This document shows, one piece after another, positions 1 through 8,643 of a stretch of DNA of 64,000 bases (within the stretch, counting starts at the first letter, position 1; each line of letters opens with the position of its first letter). Source of the stretch: Actinorugispora endophytica. Lineage in GTDB: Bacteria; Actinomycetota; Actinomycetes; Streptosporangiales; Streptosporangiaceae. Below the pieces are notes generated by a model that saw only the letters and a program-made list of their open reading frames with translations, did not search any database and was not told the origin of the DNA. Where the stretch lies: contig NZ_SNYN01000010.1 of assembly GCF_004363075.1 (NCBI RefSeq), forward strand, positions 34,791 to 98,790, in the 5' to 3' direction. The position numbers were made by a program, and so were the translations under genes.

Positions 1-124
1 CTCCGCCGCGCCGCCCCCCCCCCCCCGCGCCGGCCCTCCGTCCCCCGCGGGTGTTCCTCCATTTGGGGGCACCCTCCCCCCCCCCCCCCCCCCACACCCC
101 CCCCCCACCACCGGGGAAACCGCT
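1..124. other. Low-complexity C-rich window edge
   Basis: Long runs of C (20 or more) interrupted by single A, G or T bases, ending just at the stop of the helicase gene. No coding signal is visible. Such runs often mark a contig end or a badly resolved homopolymer, so the exact length should not be trusted. Confidence 0.7.
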
Positions 125-2632
125 CTAGTCCAGCCGGTCGACCTCCACCACGCGGACGACCGCGTGGCCCTCCTCGTCCGAGGCGGCCAGGTCGACCTCG
201 GCGGTGATGCCCCAGTCGTGGTCGCCCGCCGGGTCGTCGAAGATCTGGCGGACCTCCCACACGTCCGGCTTCTCCTCGATCAGCAGCAACTGCGGGCCGC
301 GCGCGTCGGGGCCGGTGCCGAGCGCCGGGTGCTCGCCGTAGTACTCGGCCATGGCCTCCTCCCACGCCTCGGCGTTCCAGCCGTCCTCGGAGTCGAGCGC
401 GCCCAGGTCCCGGTAGCGGCGCAGCGCGGCCAGCTCCACCCTGCGGAACAGCTCGTTGCGCACCAGCACGCGGAACGCGCGCCGGTTGGCGGTGACCGGC
501 TTGGGCTTGGTCTCGACGGGGACCTCGCCGGGCGCCTCGGCGGGGTTGGTCAGCTGCTCCCACTCGTCCAGGAGGCTGGAGTCGACCTGGCGGACCAGTT
601 CGCCCAGCCACTCGATCAGGTCGAGCAGCTCCTCGGTCTTGGCGTCCTCGGGGACCGTCTGGGTCAGCGCCTTGTAGGCGCTGGCCAGGTAGCGCAGCAC
701 CAGCCCCTCGGAGCGGGCCAGCTCGTAGTGGCCGACGTAGTCGGTGAAGGTCATCGCGCGCTCGTACATGTCGCGCGCGACGGACTTGAGCTGCAGCGGG
801 TGGTCGCCGACCCAGGGGTGCCCGCGCCGGTACACCTCGTAGGCGTGGTCGAGCAGCTCCTCCAGCGGCTTGGGGTAGGAGACCTCCTCCAGCCGCTCCA
901 TCCGCTCCTCGTACTCGATCCCGTCGGCCTTCATCTGCTGGACGGCCTCGCCCCGGGCCTTGTTGAGCTGCGCGGCCAGGATCTGGCGCGGGTCGTCCAG
1001 GGTGGACTCGACCACGGTCAGCACGTCCAGGGAGTAGGAGGGCGACGTCGGGTCCAGCAGGTCGAAGGAGGCCAGGGCGAACGTCGACAGCGGCTGGTTC
1101 AGCGCGAAGTCCGGCTGGAGGTCGACGGTGAGCCGCGCGGTGCGGCCGTCGGCACCGGGTTCGCCCACCTTCTCGACGATCCCGCCGTCCAGCAGCGAGC
1201 GGTAGATCGCGATCGCCTCGCGGATGTGGCGGCGCTGGTTCCTGCGGTCGTCGTGGTTGTCGGTGAGCAGGTGGCGCATCGCCGCGAAGCAGTCGCCGGG
1301 CCGGGCGATGACGCTGAGCAGCATCGCGTTGCTGACGCGGAAGCGGGAGTTCAGCGGCTCGGGGTCGGCGGCGATCAGCTTCTCGAAGGTGGCCTCGTCC
1401 CAGCCGACGAACCCCTCGGGGGCCTTCTTGCGCACGACCTTGCGCCGCTTCTTGGCGTCGTCACCGGCCTTGGCCAGCGCCTTCTCGTTCTCCACCACGT
1501 GCTCGGGGGCCTGCGCCACCACGTTGCCGACCGTGTCGAACCCGGCCCGCCCGGCCCGGCCCGCGATCTGGTGGAACTCCCTGGCGCTGAGCCTGCGGAC
1601 CCGCGAGCCGTCGTACTTGGACAGCGCCGTGAACAGCACCGTGCGGATGGGCACGTTGACGCCCACTCCCAGGGTGTCGGTGCCGCAGATGACCTTGAGC
1701 AGTCCGGACTGGGCCAGCCGCTCCACCAGGCGCCGGTACTTGGGCAGCATCCCGGCGTGGTGCACGCCGATGCCGTGCCTGACGTAGCGGGAGAGGTTGC
1801 GGCCGAACCGGGTGGTGAACCGGAAGCCGCCGATCTCGGCGGCGATGGCCTCCTTCTCGGCCTTGCTGCACATGTTGATGCTCGTCAGGGACTGCGCGCG
1901 CTCCACCGCCGCGGCCTGGGTGAAGTGCACGATGTAGACGGGCGCCTCGCGGGTGGTGAGGAGCTCCTCCAGAGTCTCGTGCAGCGGGGTGGTCCGGTAG
2001 GAGTAGAACAGCGGGACCGGGCGGGTCGCCGAGGAGACCACGCTGGTCGGGCGCCCGGTGCGCCGGGTGAGGTCCTCCTCGAACCGGGTGACGTCCCCGA
2101 GCGTGGCCGACATCAGCAGGAACTGCACCTGCGGCAGCTCCAGAAGCGGGACCTGCCACGCCCAGCCCCGGTCGGGCTCGGCGTAGAAGTGGAACTCGTC
2201 CATGACGACGGTGCCGATGTCGGCGTCGGCGCCGTCGCGCAGCGCGATGTTGGCGAGCACCTCGGCGGTGCAGCAGACGATGGGGGCGTCGGCGTTGACG
2301 CTGGCGTCCCCCGTCATCATCCCCACGTTGTCGGTGCCGAAGACCGCGCACAGCTCGAAGAACTTCTCCGACACCAGCGCCTTGATCGGCGCGGTGTAGA
2401 AGCTGCACTCGTTCCTGGCCAGCGCCGCGAACAGCGCCCCGGTGGCCACCAGGCTCTTGCCCGAGCCGGTGGGGGTGCTCAGGATGACGTTGGCCCCCGA
2501 CACCACCTCGATGAGGGCCTCCTCCTGGTGCGGGTACAGGGTGAGCCCCCGCTCCTCGGCCCACAGCGAGAAGGCGTCGAACAGGGCGTCGGGGTCTGCT
2601 GTGCCGCGGGGCAGCTGATCGATGAGGCTCAC
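125..2632 (-). CDS. DEAD/DEAH-box helicase, Ski2-like, with C-terminal DUF3516-type region
   Basis: An ATP-dependent nucleic-acid helicase of 835 residues. Walker A TPTGSGKS is at 53-60, the DEFH box at 145-148 and the SAT motif (MSATLGD) near 175, followed by an HHAGMLPKYR motif and a QIAGRAGRAGFD motif VI, which is the Ski2/Mtr4 superfamily-2 pattern. The remaining ~450 residues match the general look of the actinobacterial DUF3516 helicase tail (charged, helical), remembered from family knowledge. Acts in the cytoplasm, probably on RNA; the substrate is unknown. The GTG start has a GGAGGG stretch lying almost directly against it, an unusually short spacing, so the true start could differ slightly. 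Transcribed alone; the tRNA downstream of its promoter side is on the other strand. Confidence 0.9.
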   Translation of the reverse strand: MSLIDQLPRGTADPDALFDAFSLWAEERGLTLYPHQEEALIEVVSGANVILSTPTGSGKSLVATGALFAALARNECSFYTAPIKALVSEKFFELCAVFGTDNVGMMTGDASVNADAPIVCCTAEVLANIALRDGADADIGTVVMDEFHFYAEPDRGWAWQVPLLELPQVQFLLMSATLGDVTRFEEDLTRRTGRPTSVVSSATRPVPLFYSYRTTPLHETLEELLTTREAPVYIVHFTQAAAVERAQSLTSINMCSKAEKEAIAAEIGGFRFTTRFGRNLSRYVRHGIGVHHAGMLPKYRRLVERLAQSGLLKVICGTDTLGVGVNVPIRTVLFTALSKYDGSRVRRLSAREFHQIAGRAGRAGFDTVGNVVAQAPEHVVENEKALAKAGDDAKKRRKVVRKKAPEGFVGWDEATFEKLIAADPEPLNSRFRVSNAMLLSVIARPGDCFAAMRHLLTDNHDDRRNQRRHIREAIAIYRSLLDGGIVEKVGEPGADGRTARLTVDLQPDFALNQPLSTFALASFDLLDPTSPSYSLDVLTVVESTLDDPRQILAAQLNKARGEAVQQMKADGIEYEERMERLEEVSYPKPLEELLDHAYEVYRRGHPWVGDHPLQLKSVARDMYERAMTFTDYVGHYELARSEGLVLRYLASAYKALTQTVPEDAKTEELLDLIEWLGELVRQVDSSLLDEWEQLTNPAEAPGEVPVETKPKPVTANRRAFRVLVRNELFRRVELAALRRYRDLGALDSEDGWNAEAWEEAMAEYYGEHPALGTGPDARGPQLLLIEEKPDVWEVRQIFDDPAGDHDWGITAEVDLAASDEEGHAVVRVVEVDRLD

Positions 2633-2851
2633 CCCTCCATACTGCCCGCTCCCGAACGCTCCCGGTCCCGTTCGGGGGAGCGGGCCTCCCGGGACCGGGG
2701 AACCCCGGGCGCCTTCGGGAACGCCTGCCAGGCAGGGTGATCGATCCCTCAGGGCGAATCGGCGGAGGCTGCTAGACTCGCGGGCATCCGGGCCGGCCAG
2801 AGGTCGCCCGGCGCCGAGAGCCCTCCTCCCACGAGGCTCCGTCGTTCGTGC

Positions 2852-2925
2852 GGGCCGGTAGCTCAGCTGGTCAGAGCAGGGGACTCATAATCCCTGGGTC
2901 GCGGGTTCGAGCCCCGCCCGGCCTA
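2852..2925 (+). tRNA. tRNA with CAT anticodon (elongator Met or Ile2)
   Basis: Full cloverleaf: seven-pair acceptor stem (first pair G-U), D arm GCTC/GAGC, anticodon stem GGGGA/TCCCT with loop CTCATAA (CAT at 2886-2888), T arm GCGGG/CCCGC with TTCGAGC loop, discriminator A. The 3' CCA is not encoded. A TAGACT -10-like box sits at 2773-2778. Whether it is elongator tRNA-Met or the lysidine-modified tRNA-Ile2 cannot be decided by eye; it lacks initiator hallmarks. Confidence 0.92.
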
Positions 2926-3219
2926 CCCCTTACCGCAGGGAAACCCCAGGTCGAACGCTATTCCCTAGCGCGACACTGGGGTTTCGGCGCGGGAGGAGTC
3001 GACGGCCAGGGAAACCCCGCACCAGAGGCTCCGACGCTGTTCCATCCCTCCGCGCTGCCGTCGTCACGTCGCACCCTGAACCTGACCGCCCGCACTATCC
3101 GGGCCCATCGCGCCGCCACCGGCTCCCAATAATCCGGACACGCATTACCGAATCACCTCTACCCCGGAATCCCCCTGGGGAGTCTCGGGCGCGGGGGTGA
3201 TTCGGGCACCGGTGGTTTT

Positions 3220-3295
3220 GTTGACGGTCGTGGGGGGGGTGGGCGGGGGGGGGGGGGGGGGGGGGGGCCGGCCCCCCCCCCCCACGACCGTCAAC
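3220..3295. repeat. Inverted repeat with poly-G/poly-C core
   Basis: Arms GTTGACGGTCGTGGGGG and CCCCCACGACCGTCAAC enclose a run of 23 G (3245-3267) and a run of C. The right arm is followed by CAACGGAACCCT, the same tail found beside other hairpins in the window (32.6, 42.75 and 54.46 kb). The homopolymer may be an assembly artefact or a true G-quadruplex-prone tract. Confidence 0.75.
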
Positions 3296-3308
3296 GGAAC
3301 CCTCACGC

Positions 3309-3396
3309 GACGGAGTGGCACACGCCGACAGCGGGCGGCACATAATGGAGCGGACCCGTGCTCCCCGGGTCGCGGAATCGAGCCCTGTCCGGCCTG
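3309..3396 (+). pseudogene. Degenerate copy of the CAT tRNA
   Basis: Aligns over most of its length with the tRNA at 2852-2925: it keeps CATAAT from the anticodon loop, GGGTCGCGG-ATCGAGCCC from the T arm and CCGGCCT from the acceptor 3' strand, but has a 16-base insertion after the anticodon loop and a broken D arm. Similarity continues past the tRNA end to about 3450, so the duplication included downstream DNA. Not expected to fold as a working tRNA. Confidence 0.6.
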
Positions 3397-3529
3397 CCTC
3401 TCCCCGTGGGGAGGCTCCGGGTGGGCACTGTTTCCCGGCGCGGTACCGGGGCTCCGGCGTGTTCGGGCGCGCTCGCCGGCATCGTTCCGGTCCCCGCCGC
3501 GCGCCCGCACACCAGCGAAGGGGGCCGGT

Positions 3530-4729
3530 ATGGCTGACGGGGTCGTGGGCATCGTCGGGGCCGGAATCGTCGGGCTCGCGATCGGCCGGGAGATCACCCT
3601 CAGGCGGCCGGGGACGCGCGTCGTGGTGCTGGAGAAGGAGGACCGCGTGGCCGTCCACCAGACCGGCCGCAACTCCGGCGTCGTCCACGCGGGCGTCTAC
3701 TACCGGCCCGGCAGCCTCAAGGCCCGTCTGTGCGCGCGCGGCGCGGCCATGCTGCGCGAGTACTGCGCCGATCGCGGGATCGCCTACGAGGAGTGCGGCA
3801 AGCTGGTCGTCGCGGTCACCGACGAGGACGTCGCGCGGCTCGACGAGCTCTCCGCCCGGGCGGGCGCGAACGCCGTCCCCGGGCTGCGGCGCGTCGGCCC
3901 CGCCGGGATCCGCGACGTCGAACCGCACGCCGTGGGCCTGGCCGCCCTGCACTCGCCGCGAACGGCCGTCACGGACTACACGCGCGTCGCCCGGTCCTTC
4001 GCCGACGACATCGCCGCCGCGGGCGGGCAGGTGCGGTTCGGGTTCCCCGTCACGGGCATCGCCGCGACCGGGGGCGCGCTGCGGGTCTCCTCCGGGGACC
4101 GGAGCGTGGCGGTGGACAGCCTGGTCGTCTGCGCCGGGCTGCACACCGACACCGTCTCCCGGATGGCGGGCGACGCGTCCGCGCCCAGGATCGTCCCGTT
4201 CCGGGGGGAGTACATGCGCGTCCGCCCGGAGAAGGCGCCCCTGGTGCGCGGGCTCGTCTACCCCGTTCCCGACCCCCGGTACCCGTTCCTGGGCGTCCAC
4301 TTCACCCGGCGGGTGTCGGGGGAGGTGGAGGTCGGCCCCAACGCGGTCCTCGCGTTCGCCCGCGAGGGCTACCGCCGCTCCGACGTCCGCCCGGCGGACC
4401 TGGCGGGCACGCTCGCGTGGCCCGGCTTCTGGAGCATGGCGTTCGGGCACTGGCGCACGGGCGTCCGGGAGGTCCGCGGATCGCTGTCCCGACGCGCCTA
4501 CATGCGGGCCGCCCAGCGGTACGTGCCCGGGATCGGCCCCGGCGACGTCGTGCCCGGCGGATCGGGGGTCCGGGCGCAGGCGCTCGACCGCGACGGCTCC
4601 CTCGTCGACGACTTCCGCGTCCACCGGCTCGGCCCCGTCACCACCGTCCGCAACGCGCCCTCACCGGCCGCGACGTCGTCCATGGCGATCGCCGAACACG
4701 TGGTCGACGCCATCTCCTCCCCCGCGTAG
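3530..4729 (+). CDS. lhgO: FAD-dependent oxidoreductase, L-2-hydroxyglutarate oxidase type
   Basis: A 399-residue flavoenzyme of the DAO/LhgO family, predicted to oxidise L-2-hydroxyglutarate to 2-oxoglutarate at the inner face of the membrane and pass electrons to quinone. The N-terminal FAD-binding motif VGAGIVG is at 9-15. The segment QTGRNSGVVHAGVYY near 47-61 and GSGVRAQA near the C terminus are characteristic of LhgO proteins. The open frame extends upstream through a gene-free region, but the ATG used here has a good AGCGAAGGGGG ribosome site and gives family-normal length. Stands alone; the next gene converges on it. The exact substrate is inferred from family resemblance. Confidence 0.85.
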   Translation: MADGVVGIVGAGIVGLAIGREITLRRPGTRVVVLEKEDRVAVHQTGRNSGVVHAGVYYRPGSLKARLCARGAAMLREYCADRGIAYEECGKLVVAVTDEDVARLDELSARAGANAVPGLRRVGPAGIRDVEPHAVGLAALHSPRTAVTDYTRVARSFADDIAAAGGQVRFGFPVTGIAATGGALRVSSGDRSVAVDSLVVCAGLHTDTVSRMAGDASAPRIVPFRGEYMRVRPEKAPLVRGLVYPVPDPRYPFLGVHFTRRVSGEVEVGPNAVLAFAREGYRRSDVRPADLAGTLAWPGFWSMAFGHWRTGVREVRGSLSRRAYMRAAQRYVPGIGPGDVVPGGSGVRAQALDRDGSLVDDFRVHRLGPVTTVRNAPSPAATSSMAIAEHVVDAISSPA

Positions 4730-4891
4730 CCCACTGCGGCGGACAGGCGTCCGCCGTCGCCGTCCGGGACCCGGCAGGGATCGCGGGACACCAGGAAGGC
4801 CGCGTGGTGGGCGTCACTGGAGGTGAGAGCGCCAGCCAACAGGGGATGGGGCTGATGACGGTCATGGGTTCGACCACATCGTCCATCGGGA

Positions 4892-6175
4892 TCAGCCGTT
4901 CTCGGCCGGGCCGCCTTCCGAGTCGCCGAACGGGGCCTCGCCGGAGCCGGGTCCGCCGGAGGGAGCCTCACCGGGGGGAGCCCCGCCACCCGGGCCGCCC
5001 ATCCCGGAAGACTCCTGTTGGGTGACGCTGCCGGCGTAGTCGTTGGCCGGGTCCCGGTAGACGGTGTGGATGTGCCCCCACCCGGACGTGGTGTACCCGT
5101 CCACGTCGGCGCCCGCCGAACCCTGCTGGTTGGAGAACTCGACGTAGGCGTTCGGGCCGGAGATCTGGAAGTAGACGCCGTCGCCCTGGGACATGTCGTA
5201 CTCGGTCGCCCCCGACCAGTTGACGTAGGTCTCGTCGAGGGTCGCCTCGATCGCGGCCAGGGCCTGGGCCGTGGTCTCCTCGTCCGACAGGCCCACCCAG
5301 TTGGCGATCACGTCGAGCAGGAGCTGCTTCTGTTCGTCGGTCAGGTCCGATCCGGCGATCCCGGTCCCCGTGGGGTAGGAGCAGGTTCCGCCGGGCGCGC
5401 AGGCGAGGTTCCCGACGTCCGACCCTTGGTACAGCTCGGCCTCCTGCTCGTCGGTCAGGCTGTCGTAGAAGGCGAAGGCCGTCTCGTACATGCCGGCCAG
5501 AGGCTGGACCTCGTTGCCTTCGTCGTCGGTGTAGACGGCGGGTTGGAGGCCCAGGTGCGTGGGCGCGAACGTGATCGAACCGTCGGAGCCGTCCAGCGTG
5601 GCGTTCATGCCGAGGTGGTGCCCGCCGAACTGCACCTGCCATGCTTCGGTGGCGGACGGGTCGCCGAAGAAGGCGATGTAGTACTGGCCCAGGGAGTCCT
5701 CGGTGCTGGAACTCTGTTCCAGGAGGAACTCGTCGCCGCCCATGATGCCGGTGGCGGTCTCGTACCCCTCTTCGCTCAGCAGCGCTTCGAGGACCTTCAT
5801 GGCCGCGGCCCTCTGCTCGTCGTTCAGGTCGTCCAGGTTCAGTCCCACCCGCGAGACGAACGTGACCGGGAAGTTCGACCACGTCGTGGTCTTGGACTCG
5901 TCGTCGTAGGCGTGGACCAGTTGTTCGTGCTGCTCGTCCGACAGCGCCGCCATGAACTCCTCCGCGGCGGCGGCGGTGTCGGTGATCGTCTCCTCGCTGG
6001 TCGTGGACGAGGCTGCCGCCGTCTCCGACGTCGATGGGGTGGCGGTGGACTCCGAGGCGGCGCACCCGCTGAACACGAGGGCCGCCAGCAGAGACACCGC
6101 CGCGGTCCACACCGTTTTCGCGCGCTTCGGCCGGTGCCGGCCGCTCGCGGTCTCTTGGTCGATGGCGTTCGTCAT
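4892..6175 (-). CDS. DUF3500 domain lipoprotein
   Basis: A 427-residue exported protein. A basic N terminus and hydrophobic stretch are followed by the lipobox LVFSGC near residue 38, so it should be lipid-anchored outside the membrane. A Ser/Thr-rich linker follows, then a DUF3500-type region with LNDEQR and LTDEQ segments and the HLGLQ and HIHTVYRD motifs. The tail is Gly/Pro/Glu-rich and low in complexity. DUF3500 proteins have no established reaction that I know of. No clear ribosome binding site precedes the ATG. Monocistronic, divergent from the ADP-ribosylglycohydrolase gene. Confidence 0.82.
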   Translation of the reverse strand: MTNAIDQETASGRHRPKRAKTVWTAAVSLLAALVFSGCAASESTATPSTSETAAASSTTSEETITDTAAAAEEFMAALSDEQHEQLVHAYDDESKTTTWSNFPVTFVSRVGLNLDDLNDEQRAAAMKVLEALLSEEGYETATGIMGGDEFLLEQSSSTEDSLGQYYIAFFGDPSATEAWQVQFGGHHLGMNATLDGSDGSITFAPTHLGLQPAVYTDDEGNEVQPLAGMYETAFAFYDSLTDEQEAELYQGSDVGNLACAPGGTCSYPTGTGIAGSDLTDEQKQLLLDVIANWVGLSDEETTAQALAAIEATLDETYVNWSGATEYDMSQGDGVYFQISGPNAYVEFSNQQGSAGADVDGYTTSGWGHIHTVYRDPANDYAGSVTQQESSGMGGPGGGAPPGEAPSGGPGSGEAPFGDSEGGPAENG

Positions 6176-6287
6176 GGAGACGAAGGTAGGAGACGGACTT
6201 TGGTGTCTCTTGTGCGCTGGGTGAGAACCAGGTGGGAGTCGGTCCCCTGTCTCCGGTCCGCCTGCCGGTGGCGGCCGGCCGCCGACT

Positions 6288-6335
6288 GCGATCAGGAGCC
6301 GGACCCGCTCCGCGCGGTGTCCGACTCCTGATCGC
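6288..6335. repeat. Long hairpin in divergent intergenic region
   Basis: Arms GCGATCAGGAG-C-CGGAC and GTCCG-A-CTCCTGATCGC pair over 17 positions with one mismatch and a 14-base loop. It lies upstream of both flanking genes (DUF3500 lipoprotein and ADP-ribosylglycohydrolase), so it is not a simple terminator for either. The rest of the 346-base gap holds no recognised gene; a degenerate CAAGATCAACAACGGA near 6484 resembles the tail of the dispersed hairpin family. Confidence 0.6.
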
Positions 6336-6522
6336 GGGGCTCAGCGAACCGGGTCCGCGCGGCGGTGTCCGTCCGTGCTGCGGGCGCGTTCCCCCGGACG
6401 CACCGGCCCCGCTTCCCCGCTTTGCGCATGAGCTCCTTCCACCAGGGCCGGGACAACGGGCGGGCGCCCCCCGCGGCTATCGTCAAGATCAACAACGGAC
6501 CCACCGACGTTTGGAACACGCG

Positions 6523-7521
6523 ATGAACACCGTCCGCACCCGCGCGCTGGCCGCCCTGCACGGGCTCGCCATCGGCGACGCCCTGGGCATGCCCACCCAG
6601 CTGCTGTCGCGCTCCGACATCACCGGCCGTTTCGGCTCCATCGAGGGCTTCGAGGACGGACCGGCCGACCACCCCATCGCACCGGGCATGCGCGCGGGCA
6701 CCGTCACCGACGACACCGAGCAGGCCCTGCTGGTGGCGCGCCTGCTCATCGAGGGTGACGGGCACATCGCCCCCGACCGCTTCGCCGTCGAGCTGGCCCT
6801 CTGGGAGAAGCAGATGGCCGCCAAGGGGTCGGCCGACCTGCTGGGCCCGTCCACCAAGCGCGCCATCGAGGCCATCGCCGCGGGCGACTCCCCCCTGGAG
6901 ACCGGTAAGTACGGCACCACCAACGGCGCGGCGATGCGCATCGCGCCCGTCGGGGTGGCCACCCCCCACGAGCCCCTCGACGGCCTGCTCGACCGGGTCG
7001 TGGAGGCGGGTCTCGTCACCCACAACACGGGACTGGGCATCGCCTCGGCGGCGGCCGTCGCCGCCACCGTGAGCGCGGGGGTGGCCGGGGCCGGCGTCGG
7101 CGCCGCGCTGGACGCGGGCCAGCGCGCGGCCGAGGCCGGGGCGGTCCGGGGGCACTGGGTGGCGGGCGGCGACATGGCGGCCCGCATCGCCTGGGCCCGC
7201 GCCCACGTCGTCGGCCGCCCCGAGGCCGAGGTGCTGGACTTCACCTACGACGTCATCGGCACCAGCGTGGCCTCGCAGGAGTCCGTCGTCGCGGCCTTCG
7301 CCCTCGCCCAGTACCTCGCCGACGACCCCTGGAAGGCCGTCCGGCTGGCGGCGGGCCTCGGCGGCGACACCGACACCGTCGCGGCGATCCTGGGCGCGAT
7401 GCTCGGCGCCTGCCACGGAACGGGCGCCTTCCCCGCCGAAGCGGTGACCACCGTGCGGGAGGTCAACGGCATCGACTTCGAGTCGCTGGCGGACGACCTG
7501 CTGGCTCTGCGCGGCCGCTGA
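6523..7521 (+). CDS. ADP-ribosylglycohydrolase family protein
   Basis: A 332-residue DraG-type hydrolase expected to cleave ADP-ribose or another N-/O-ribosyl linkage using a dinuclear Mg centre. Visible family signatures: GLAIGDALGMP near the N terminus, TDDTEQAL (metal-binding Thr-Asp-Asp), HNTGLG, and GLGGDTDTVAAILG near residue 290 (second pair of metal-binding Asp). An in-frame extension upstream is non-coding in character; this ATG matches the family start. The PfkB kinase follows after a hairpin, and an ABC sugar transporter lies beyond; this resembles the YegU/YegV pairing of E. coli, suggesting it releases a sugar from an imported ribosylated compound. That role is inference. Confidence 0.88.
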   Translation: MNTVRTRALAALHGLAIGDALGMPTQLLSRSDITGRFGSIEGFEDGPADHPIAPGMRAGTVTDDTEQALLVARLLIEGDGHIAPDRFAVELALWEKQMAAKGSADLLGPSTKRAIEAIAAGDSPLETGKYGTTNGAAMRIAPVGVATPHEPLDGLLDRVVEAGLVTHNTGLGIASAAAVAATVSAGVAGAGVGAALDAGQRAAEAGAVRGHWVAGGDMAARIAWARAHVVGRPEAEVLDFTYDVIGTSVASQESVVAAFALAQYLADDPWKAVRLAAGLGGDTDTVAAILGAMLGACHGTGAFPAEAVTTVREVNGIDFESLADDLLALRGR

Positions 7522-7542
7522 CCGGACGCGCGTTCCCGCGTT

Positions 7543-7566
7543 CCCGCGCCCCCGCGGGGGCGCGGG
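7543..7566 (+). terminator. Perfect GC-rich palindrome after ADP-ribosylglycohydrolase
   Basis: CCCGCGCCCCC and GGGGGCGCGGG form an eleven-pair stem about 20 bases after the stop. No T tract follows, as is usual in actinomycetes. It would separate the hydrolase from the kinase transcript or attenuate between them. Confidence 0.55.
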
Positions 7567-7567
7567 G

Positions 7568-7583
7568 CCCGGAGCGCTCCGGG
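7568..7583. promoter_or_regulatory. 16-bp perfect palindrome, possible LacI-type operator
   Basis: CCCGGAGCGCTCCGGG is a perfect palindrome 78 bases upstream of the kinase start. Its core GGAGCGCTCC is also the core of the CelR/CebR operators known from Thermobifida and Streptomyces. No LacI-family gene is in the window, and the site abuts a terminator hairpin, so the operator reading is tentative. Confidence 0.3.
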
Positions 7584-7661
7584 GGAACACCCTAAACTGA
7601 CCGCAGCCGACCGGGGCGCCCCACCGCCGCCGGTTCCCGGACAGGCAAGGAGAGCCGCCCT

Positions 7662-8606
7662 GTGAACCGCCTCATCCACTGCGGATCGGTGATCACCGAC
7701 CTCGTCATGACCGTCGAGGCCCTCCCCCCGCCCGGCGGCGACACGCTGGCCACGTCGACGAGCACCTCCCCGGGCGGGGGGTTCAACGTCATGGCGGCGG
7801 CGGCCCGCAGCGGGATGCGCGTCCTCTACGCCGGGACGCACGGCACGGGCCCCAACGGGGACATGGCGCGGGCCGCCCTGGCCGGGGAGGGGATCGAGGT
7901 CCTCCACCCGCCCCGCGCGGACGTGGACACGGGTTTCTGCGTCGCGCTCGTGGACGCCGGCGCCGAACGGACTTTCGTCAGCAGCATCGGGGCGGAGGGC
8001 GACCTGGACGGCGCGGACCTGGCGCGCGTCCGCGTCGAGCCGGGCGACTTCGTCTACGTGACCGGCTACTCGTTCGTGTCCGGGAACCGGGGGCCCGACC
8101 TGGTCCGCTGGCTCGGGGAGCTCCCGGGGCAGGCGCGGGTGGTCTTCGACCCGGCGCCCGTCGTCGCCGGGATCGATCCGGGGGTTCTCGGCGAGGTCCT
8201 CGGCCGGACCGACGTCCTCAGCCTCAACGCGCGCGAGGCCGGGCTGGTCACCGGGCTGGACCGTCCCGAGGAGGCCGCAGCCGAACTGGCGCGGCGCGGC
8301 CGGCCCGGCGGGCTCGTCGTGCTGCGCGACTCCGCGCGGGGATGCCTGGTGGCCCGGTCGGGGGACGAGCCGGTGCTCGTTCCCGGTTTCGCGGTGACGG
8401 CGGTCGACACCAACGGGGCGGGCGACGCGCACACCGGGGCCTTCGTCGCCGCGCTCGCCGGGGGCGCCGATCCGTTCGAGGCGGCCCGCCGGGCCAACGG
8501 CGCCGCCGCGGTGGCGGTCACCCGCTACGGACCCGCGACCGCTCCCGACTCCGGGGAGCTGCGTGATTTCCTGGCCGCCCGGGAGCCCGCGGGCGCGCGC
8601 CGCTGA
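7662..8606 (+). CDS. PfkB-family carbohydrate kinase
   Basis: A 314-residue ribokinase-like sugar or nucleoside kinase. It starts with GTG preceded by AAGGAGAG. The N-terminal PfkB signature GGGFNVMAAAARSG is near 37-50, and the C-terminal signature DTNGAGDAHTGAF contains the catalytic Asp of GAGD. It phosphorylates a small sugar or ribosyl compound using ATP. Pairing with an ADP-ribosylglycohydrolase matches the E. coli YegU-YegV arrangement; the ABC sugar transporter on the far side suggests the substrate is imported. Converges with the binding-protein gene across a strong palindrome. The precise substrate cannot be read from the sequence. Confidence 0.88.
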   Translation: MNRLIHCGSVITDLVMTVEALPPPGGDTLATSTSTSPGGGFNVMAAAARSGMRVLYAGTHGTGPNGDMARAALAGEGIEVLHPPRADVDTGFCVALVDAGAERTFVSSIGAEGDLDGADLARVRVEPGDFVYVTGYSFVSGNRGPDLVRWLGELPGQARVVFDPAPVVAGIDPGVLGEVLGRTDVLSLNAREAGLVTGLDRPEEAAAELARRGRPGGLVVLRDSARGCLVARSGDEPVLVPGFAVTAVDTNGAGDAHTGAFVAALAGGADPFEAARRANGAAAVAVTRYGPATAPDSGELRDFLAAREPAGARR

Positions 8607-8643
8607 GCTTTCCGCCGGTCGCGCGCGGGGGCCCGGGAGGGGT

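Larger units (their letters stand above)
2926..3529. other. Gene-free interval with tRNA-linked repeats
   Basis: Six hundred bases with no convincing CDS. It holds a partial second copy of the upstream tRNA and its 3' flank (3309-3450, offset 471 bases from the first copy), a hairpin with a long G/C run, and two short segments related to the dispersed 3'-UTR repeat (around 3000-3040 inverted, and 3172-3215 direct). The last bases carry the ribosome binding site of the next gene. Confidence 0.7.

Noticed and set aside
164-2740. 858-codon plus-strand open frame across the helicase
   Set aside because: Lies opposite a clear helicase with full motifs; composition is Leu/Val/Gly/Asp-rich without domains, a typical shadow frame in high-GC DNA.
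3095-4624. 509-codon minus-strand frame over the lhgO-like gene
   Set aside because: The plus strand encodes a recognisable flavoprotein with a proper start; the minus frame contains poly-Pro stretches from the homopolymer hairpin.
6176-6522. Riboswitch or attenuator before the ADP-ribosylglycohydrolase
   Set aside because: Only one hairpin and no recognisable aptamer core; it lies nearly 200 bases from the start codon.
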